Shown here one piece after another: positions 50,433 through 54,345 of a stretch of 54,345 nt of DNA. A program made the translations under genes and the position numbers. The notes beneath the pieces were generated by a model. It did not search any database. It had not been told where the DNA came from and was given only the letters and a program-made list of their open reading frames with translations. Source of the stretch: a bacterium (GTDB lineage Bacteria > Patescibacteriota > Microgenomatia > Daviesbacterales > UBA10151); contig JAJYNW010000003.1 of assembly GCA_021786105.1 (NCBI GenBank), forward strand, positions 1 through 54,345, in the 5' to 3' direction. Positions within the stretch are counted from its first letter, which is position 1; each line of letters opens with the position of its first letter.

Positions 50433-50460
50433 TAATCTGTATATTTTACTACATTAAAAC

Positions 50461-50492
50461 AAAAAAAAACGCCTGCAGGGGCTGCCTAAAGT
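50461..50492 (-). terminator. Terminator-like T9 tract after the secreted-protein gene
   Basis: On the minus strand a GC-rich GGCAGCCCCTGCAGGCG stretch with short internal pairing is followed by nine T. A second AAAGTTT/AAACTTT hairpin lies between it and the gene. The stem is weak, so the call rests largely on the T-tract. Confidence 0.45.
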
Positions 50493-50508
50493 TTGATAAA
50501 AAAAACTT

Positions 50509-51012
50509 TTAAATTAAGCTTTTGAGGGAATTGAGGGCATTGCTGAGCATTTCGATCAGCGCCGAAATCTCACTGTTAACTGCCTGCAGTTTTGTATCAA
50601 CTAAAGTAGCTGATTGGGTAGAAACAGGGGTGGATGAAGGAGTTGCAGACGGCGATGAGGAAGGAGAAACGGACGGAGACGGAGATGAAGACGGAATTGG
50701 AGTTGGGGTTACAGAAGGCATAGGTGTTGGAGCAGGACTTGACTTATCATCGTCATCCTTACCAATCTCTAATCTGGCAGCTTCTGAAACCTCTTCACCC
50801 CCCAGTTTTTGATGTGCCACACAAGACACGTATTGACCATGGTTTTTCCAGGCGGCGCCGGGATCGCAATCCTCTTTTTCGTCAACTTCCACTTCTTCTT
50901 GTTGTCTCGTAATCACCGGGGACAGGTCATCTTTATCAAATGGCTTTGATGCCGCTACCGGGCTGGCGCCCAAAACTAAAAGCAAAGCAAACAAGGGTAA
51001 AAGTTTTTTCAT
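50509..51012 (-). CDS. Secreted Ser/Pro/Thr-rich protein of unknown function
   Basis: A clear signal peptide (LLPLFALLLVLGASPVAA) starts it. An acidic segment with two cysteines (CDPGAAWKNHGQYVSC) follows, then KLGGEEVSEAAR. A low-complexity Ser/Pro/Thr stretch (about 90-135) resembles a wall-spanning or glycosylated linker. The last 30 residues are predicted helical. Such CDPGxxWKNHGxYVSC proteins accompany ECF sigma/DUF5667 genes in this lineage as far as I recall. It is divergent from the ECF gene with 86 nt between. Confidence 0.75.
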   Translation of the reverse strand: MKKLLPLFALLLVLGASPVAASKPFDKDDLSPVITRQQEEVEVDEKEDCDPGAAWKNHGQYVSCVAHQKLGGEEVSEAARLEIGKDDDDKSSPAPTPMPSVTPTPIPSSSPSPSVSPSSSPSATPSSTPVSTQSATLVDTKLQAVNSEISALIEMLSNALNSLKSLI

Positions 51013-51098
51013 CTCTAAAAGTTAAAACGAAAGACTTTCAAAAATGTTACAAAGTAGTTTTTCAAACGTTTAACTATATATAGTAGAATACCTACTTC

Positions 51099-51632
51099 AT
51101 GGAAAATCTCGAAGAACTGCTCACTAATTCCCAAAAGGGAGATAAGGATGCTTTCGGCAAAATATACCACTTATTTAATAAACGGATTTATCGTTACTGC
51201 TACTTCAACCTGGGAAATTCCCACCAAGCTGAAGATATTTGCCAGGAAACCTTCCTTAAAGCCTGGAAAAGCTTGTCATCAATCACTCTATCTGCGGGCG
51301 GATCACTGCAGGCCTATCTATTTAGAATTGCCCGAAACTGTATCATTGATTTATCCAGAAAGAAAAAAGAGCTACCTTTGGAACAAGCAAAAAATGTTGA
51401 GGCAAGTGATACTGCAGATGGAAATCTGGACCGCCAGGAGAAAATCCGGGAAGTCCAGCTTGCTTTATCTGCCCTTAAGGAGGAAGAAAAGCAACTAATG
51501 ATTTTGCGTTTTTTTGAAGAATTATCTTTTGCCGAAATTGCTAAAATTTTGAATACCCGCGAAGGAGCTTTAAGGGTTAAGGCTCACCGGGTGTTAAAAA
51601 AATTAAAAGATATTTTAGAGCAAAAAATATGA
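51099..51632 (+). CDS. ECF-type RNA polymerase sigma factor
   Basis: Sigma-70 family, group 4. Region 2 is LFNKRIYRYCYFNLGNSHQAEDICQETFLKAW and region 4 is ALKEEEKQLMILRFFEELSFAEIAKILNTREGALRVKAHRVLKKL with its helix-turn-helix. Length 177 is normal. The gene overlaps the downstream DUF5667-like membrane protein by 4 nt, as expected for sigma/anti-sigma pairs. The signal and regulon are unknown. Confidence 0.95.
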   Translation: MENLEELLTNSQKGDKDAFGKIYHLFNKRIYRYCYFNLGNSHQAEDICQETFLKAWKSLSSITLSAGGSLQAYLFRIARNCIIDLSRKKKELPLEQAKNVEASDTADGNLDRQEKIREVQLALSALKEEEKQLMILRFFEELSFAEIAKILNTREGALRVKAHRVLKKLKDILEQKI

Positions 51633-52201
51633 ATGAAATAGATAAATTCAGGGAAATATATATTAGCTGTCCCCAACCGGATAATTTGGAGAGATGGGAT
51701 CAAATTGAAACCAAACTGGGAAAGCAAGACTCTTCACGCCCCTATATTCCTTCATCTTTAATCACTGCAGTGGTGGGAATTTTTCTTTTCTCTGCAACTT
51801 TAGTTGGAGTAGCTCAAGCAGCTAAACCCGGCGACCATCTCTATCCTCTGAAAATTCTGACTGATAATACAATAGCGGCTGTCGCCCGTAATCCTGAACT
51901 TAAGGTACAAAAAAGAGCTGAAGATATTATCAAAGTCAGTAGTGATTCAGGCAGACTGGAAGATGCTATTAAACATTACCAGCAAACTGTAAATGACGCT
52001 AAAAAAGAAGTTCAAGAAAAATCACAGGATCAGCAAAAACTTAAACAAACCCTCAAAGATCAGGATAAAAAGTTTACAGAGGAAGCCAAAAAAGAACCGG
52101 CATTTTCCAGCAAACTGCCGGAAATTATCAATGAAGATAAGAAAATTGAAGGAGAAATTAAGAAAGATCAGCAAAAAAAAGGTCAGTCAAAAAAAGAATA
52201 A
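51629..52201 (+). CDS. DUF5667-like single-span membrane protein, possible anti-sigma factor
   Basis: Cytosolic N-terminus of about 50 residues, one span (SSLITAVVGIFLFSATLVGVAQA), then AKPGDHLYPLKILTDN, the hallmark of DUF5667, and a helical external domain rich in Lys/Gln/Glu (about 115-190). The coupling with the ECF gene and the topology suggest an anti-sigma factor, but no known anti-sigma domain is visible in the short N-terminus. The charged C-terminus is coiled-coil-like. Confidence 0.8.
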   Translation: MNEIDKFREIYISCPQPDNLERWDQIETKLGKQDSSRPYIPSSLITAVVGIFLFSATLVGVAQAAKPGDHLYPLKILTDNTIAAVARNPELKVQKRAEDIIKVSSDSGRLEDAIKHYQQTVNDAKKEVQEKSQDQQKLKQTLKDQDKKFTEEAKKEPAFSSKLPEIINEDKKIEGEIKKDQQKKGQSKKE

Positions 52202-52253
52202 TCTACTAAAACTATATACAATTAGCATTTAATCGTTTACTATTGTTTTATAA

Positions 52254-53300
52254 ATGCCTATCGATCCACAGCTTGCTAAAGCTTTAAAAAAGGCAGATTT
52301 GCGCTATATTAGCGATAACGCCGCCGGTATAACAAGAAAAAGAAATAATATATCGTTTAAATATTTTGATACTGACGGAAAAAATATCACCAGCGAGATA
52401 ATTTTAAACCGCATAGAAGATTTAGCCATTCCTCCTGCCTGGTCAAATGTCTGGATTTGCCCGTCTCCTTCCGGATATTTACAGGCTGTTGGTTTTGATG
52501 AAAAAGGAAGAAAACAATATATTTATCATCCCGAGTGGTTAAAAATTTCCCAGGAAAATAAATTCAATAAAATGGTTTTTTTCGGGGAAATTTTACCGGA
52601 AATTCGTAAAAAAGTTTCCAGAGACATGATGCTTGAAGAACTTGAACGCAACAGGATCATCGCAACTGTTGTTTGGCTTTTGGAGCATACCTTTATCAGA
52701 ATCGGCAATATTGAATATGCAGAAGAAAATAATTCTTTTGGCTTAACTACTCTTCGCAATCGACATGTTAAAGTCCGTGGGAAAAAAGTAAAATTTGAAT
52801 TTCGGGGAAAAAGCGGGGTACAACAATCAGTCAGCGTCTCTCATCCCCGGATAGCTAAATTGATTAAAGAATGCATTGAACTGCCTGGCTATGAAATATT
52901 TAAATACTTGGATGATACCGGCGAACGACACACCATCGATTCTGTTGATGTAAATAATTACTTAAAAGATTTAACCGGAGAAGATGTATCTGCTAAAGAT
53001 TTCCGGACATGGGGAGGAACTACTCTTTGCGCTACCACTCTTTGTGAGATTGGACCTTTTCAAACACCAGTTGACGGGAAAAGAAACATTGCCTATGCAG
53101 TAAAAAAAGTCTCTCAGCATCTTCATAACACTGCCTCAGTTTGCCGCAACTACTATATTCACCCAATCGTCATAAAAACTTATCAGGAAAATAAACTAAT
53201 TCCCCACTTTAAAAATATTTATATAAATTACAGCCGAGAAAAAGCGGAGATTGGCCGTAATGAATTTGCCACCCTTACCCTACTTCGCAAGTATTCTTAA
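52254..53300 (+). CDS. DNA topoisomerase IB
   Basis: Relaxes supercoils through a 3'-phosphotyrosine. The bacterial TopIB N-domain (about 1-90) is followed by the catalytic core: RIGNIEYAEENNSFGLTTLRNRHVKV with the first Arg, FRGKSGV with the Lys, KDFRTWGGT with the second Arg, and SQHLHNTASVCRNYYIHP with the catalytic Tyr. Length 348 is normal. It follows the ECF pair by 52 nt, perhaps with its own promoter. Confidence 0.95.
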   Translation: MPIDPQLAKALKKADLRYISDNAAGITRKRNNISFKYFDTDGKNITSEIILNRIEDLAIPPAWSNVWICPSPSGYLQAVGFDEKGRKQYIYHPEWLKISQENKFNKMVFFGEILPEIRKKVSRDMMLEELERNRIIATVVWLLEHTFIRIGNIEYAEENNSFGLTTLRNRHVKVRGKKVKFEFRGKSGVQQSVSVSHPRIAKLIKECIELPGYEIFKYLDDTGERHTIDSVDVNNYLKDLTGEDVSAKDFRTWGGTTLCATTLCEIGPFQTPVDGKRNIAYAVKKVSQHLHNTASVCRNYYIHPIVIKTYQENKLIPHFKNIYINYSREKAEIGRNEFATLTLLRKYS

Positions 53301-53303
53301 AAA

Positions 53304-53573
53304 TCAAAAACAAAAATTAAGCAAACATTTCGGCAGATCGCCGTCTAAATACCATTTATTTCTAAATTTAACAATTTTTATTACTTGGTCAGAATCCGTT
53401 TTGCAAATAGCATAATTTTCATTTCTAGCAATTAAACGGTTACACCCCCTGAAAATAGCATAGCTTTCAAGCGTAGAATGAGCTTTTCTTAAAACAGTCA
53501 TTTGATATATTAAGAGAACCGAAAATAGGATCGCTGCCAAAGATAATAAAACAATTATTCTTCGATTTTTCAT
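53304..53573 (-). CDS. Small exported or membrane-anchored protein, unknown
   Basis: 89 residues with an N-terminal hydrophobic segment (IIVLLSLAAILFSVLLIYQM) after MKNRR, so Sec-exported with an uncleaved anchor or a signal. The outer part contains four cysteines (GCNRL, ICKTD, KCLLNFC) that could form two disulphides. No family is recognised. It is 3 nt from the convergent topoisomerase gene. A nearby gap (53574-53656) holds nothing clear. Confidence 0.55.
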   Translation of the reverse strand: MKNRRIIVLLSLAAILFSVLLIYQMTVLRKAHSTLESYAIFRGCNRLIARNENYAICKTDSDQVIKIVKFRNKWYLDGDLPKCLLNFCF

Positions 53574-53656
53574 TTATTTCCAAAGAGAAAACTTTTTGGT
53601 TAATTCTCTGAGTTGATTATTTTCTCCAAAGAAACAAATACCATAATACTCTAATT

Positions 53657-53998
53657 CTACTTCCGGTGTCTTGTTCTCTGCTTCTGCTCAACAAATGTTC
53701 CAATTGTCATTGTGCTGGGAAAATCTGTAAAAAGAATGTTAAGCTCCTGCAGCTTAGTACGGAGCATGTATATTTGATTTGAATTATCAGCAGATAGGAC
53801 AATATATGGATTATCAGAAATACTTGAGTGCTTACCGCCGTCTTTATCAATGTATGTATCAAATCTAAGCAACTCTTTATTAGGAAATAACTCGGAAAGA
53901 CCCACGGCCATATGGCCTAGTGCATTCATTAGTTTTCCAGGCTCTATTTTTTTATTCAATACTGCCACAAATCTATGAGTAGTTGATTCATTATTCAT
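53657..53998 (-). CDS. DUF2000-like protein (PTH2-like fold)
   Basis: 113 residues starting HRFVAVLNKKIEPGKLMNALGHMAVGLSE, which matches the DUF2000 opening, and ending with a FTDFPSTMTIGTF strand as in that family. DUF2000 has a fold related to peptidyl-tRNA hydrolase 2, but no activity is established. It lies 55 nt downstream of a tRNA gene on the same strand. Confidence 0.75.
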   Translation of the reverse strand: MNNESTTHRFVAVLNKKIEPGKLMNALGHMAVGLSELFPNKELLRFDTYIDKDGGKHSSISDNPYIVLSADNSNQIYMLRTKLQELNILFTDFPSTMTIGTFVEQKQRTRHRK

Positions 53999-54053
53999 AG
54001 TGGTAGTATAACAAAAGTTCTAACGCAGCGTACATTGGGGATACCATAAAAAG

Positions 54054-54124
54054 TTGCGGGACTAGGATTCGAACCTAGATAGACACATCCAGAGTGTGCC
54101 GTACTACCATTATACGATCCCGCA
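54054..54124 (-). tRNA. tRNA-Gln (anticodon CUG)
   Basis: Minus-strand cloverleaf of 71 nt. Acceptor TGCGGGA/TCCCGCA, D-arm with GTATAATGGTAGTAC, anticodon arm GCACA-CTCTGGA-TGTGT with U33 and anticodon CTG, and T-arm CTAGG-TTCGAAT-CCTAG. The D-loop and anticodon loop fit glutamine tRNAs. CCA is not encoded (A then CTTTTT); the T-run directly after may help termination. The pair at the top of the anticodon stem is G-U. Confidence 0.95.
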
Positions 54125-54134
54125 ATACATTTTG

Positions 54135-54215
54135 GAATTACGTTTTTGCGCAAGCAAAAAGGCAAGGTTCTGCGAGTGCGAAGTATAATATATCACAAAA
54201 CGAAGCACAAAGCAG
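54135..54215 (+). repeat. Dispersed repeat, copy 2 (partner at 28055-28135)
   Basis: ACGTTTTTGCGCAAGCAAAA and the following AGGCAAGGTTCT repeat the segment at 28061-28091 almost exactly; weaker similarity continues for about 40 nt. In this copy TTTTTGC/GCAAAAA forms a 7-bp stem with a GCAA tetraloop. It lies directly upstream of the tRNA-Gln gene on that gene's strand. Confidence 0.7.
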
Positions 54216-54345
54216 GTTTGTAGGTGAGCTAGCGGATCATATACACCTTTCAGTTAGAATTAAGGGGTTCAGGTATATTAAAACGGCACTCAAACTTGCT
54301 GGAATTAAATCATTATCTGAGCTGAAAGGAGGAATTGATGAAAAC
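54142..54345 (+). other. Unassigned open frame and possible gene start at the right edge
   Basis: One plus-strand frame stays open for 68 codons to the window end and reads RFVGELADHIHLSVRIKGFR then YIKTALKLAGIKSLSELKGG, but has no ATG. In another frame an ATG at 54338 follows AGGAGG by 5 nt, an ideal start whose gene would lie outside the window. Only one of these can be confirmed with more sequence. Confidence 0.35.

Noticed and set aside
1-54345. CRISPR arrays, rRNA genes or prophage
   Set aside because: No regularly spaced direct repeats, no rRNA-like conserved blocks and no phage structural genes were seen.

Overview
The window looks like a chromosomal segment of a small-genome bacterium of the Patescibacteria (CPR) radiation, most likely a Microgenomates-type lineage. 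This is inferred from gene content: AT-leaning, densely packed genes with 1-4 nt overlaps; a cobalamin-dependent class II ribonucleotide reductase with no B12 pathway in view; a DUF5667-like protein beside an ECF sigma factor; split transketolase; VKOR paired with a DsbA-like protein; and many small single-domain enzymes. UGA acts as a stop, so the SR1/Gracilibacteria code is excluded. No rRNA, CRISPR array or prophage is visible.

Layout. 0-2.5 kb: sensor kinase and two tandem receiver-only regulators that share an identical 112-nt block. 2.6-8.3 kb: VanX-like dipeptidase, K+-independent H+-pyrophosphatase, and Lon protease behind a promoter with a CIRCE (HrcA) operator. 8.3-13.2 kb: corrinoid adenosyltransferase, a RAYT-type transposase unit flanked by matching hairpins, decayed DNA (GIY-YIG relic and a second copy of the nrdJ tail), nrdJ and nrdR with a structured leader. 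13.2-16.7 kb: cyclophilin, DUF4118 kinase, D,D-carboxypeptidase and L,D-transpeptidase (cell wall). 16.7-21.8 kb: copper operon csoR-cupredoxin-copA-UreH/cupredoxin-copZ plus a PfkB kinase, controlled from a CsoR palindrome. 21.8-28 kb: D-2-hydroxyacid dehydrogenase, then rpiB-rpe-LOG-tktN-tktC-VKOR-DsbA as one compact minus-strand run. 28.2-31.2 kb: FMN riboswitch and ribE-ribH-ribA-ribD. 31.2-42.5 kb: PlsY fused to a lipid-kinase-like domain, YjbQ, PRTase, PrsA-like, CapA, RtcB, two alpha/beta hydrolase paralogues, BON protein, MBL hydrolase, an HPF-baeRF-SDH-protease operon, an HhH protein and a small RNA gene. 42.5-50.4 kb: glycosidase, esterase, P3A-type H+-ATPase, OtsB and a membrane-sensor-fused OtsA. 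50.5-54.3 kb: secreted Ser/Pro-rich protein, ECF sigma plus DUF5667 partner, topoisomerase IB, a small secreted protein, DUF2000 and tRNA-Gln(CUG).

Themes. Two primary proton pumps (H+-PPase, P3A ATPase) fit a fermentative energy economy. The pentose-phosphate run feeds ribose-5-P to the PrsA-like and PRTase genes and to riboflavin synthesis. Lon, HPF, baeRF, RtcB and trehalose genes form a stress and translation-maintenance theme. The least explained signals are RNA-like: an nrdR leader with mutually exclusive GGAC/GUCC pairings, a 49-nt structured element found identically in front of two unrelated genes, a promoter-to-terminator small RNA at 42.31-42.46 kb, and a hairpin-rich leader at 40.95-41.15 kb.
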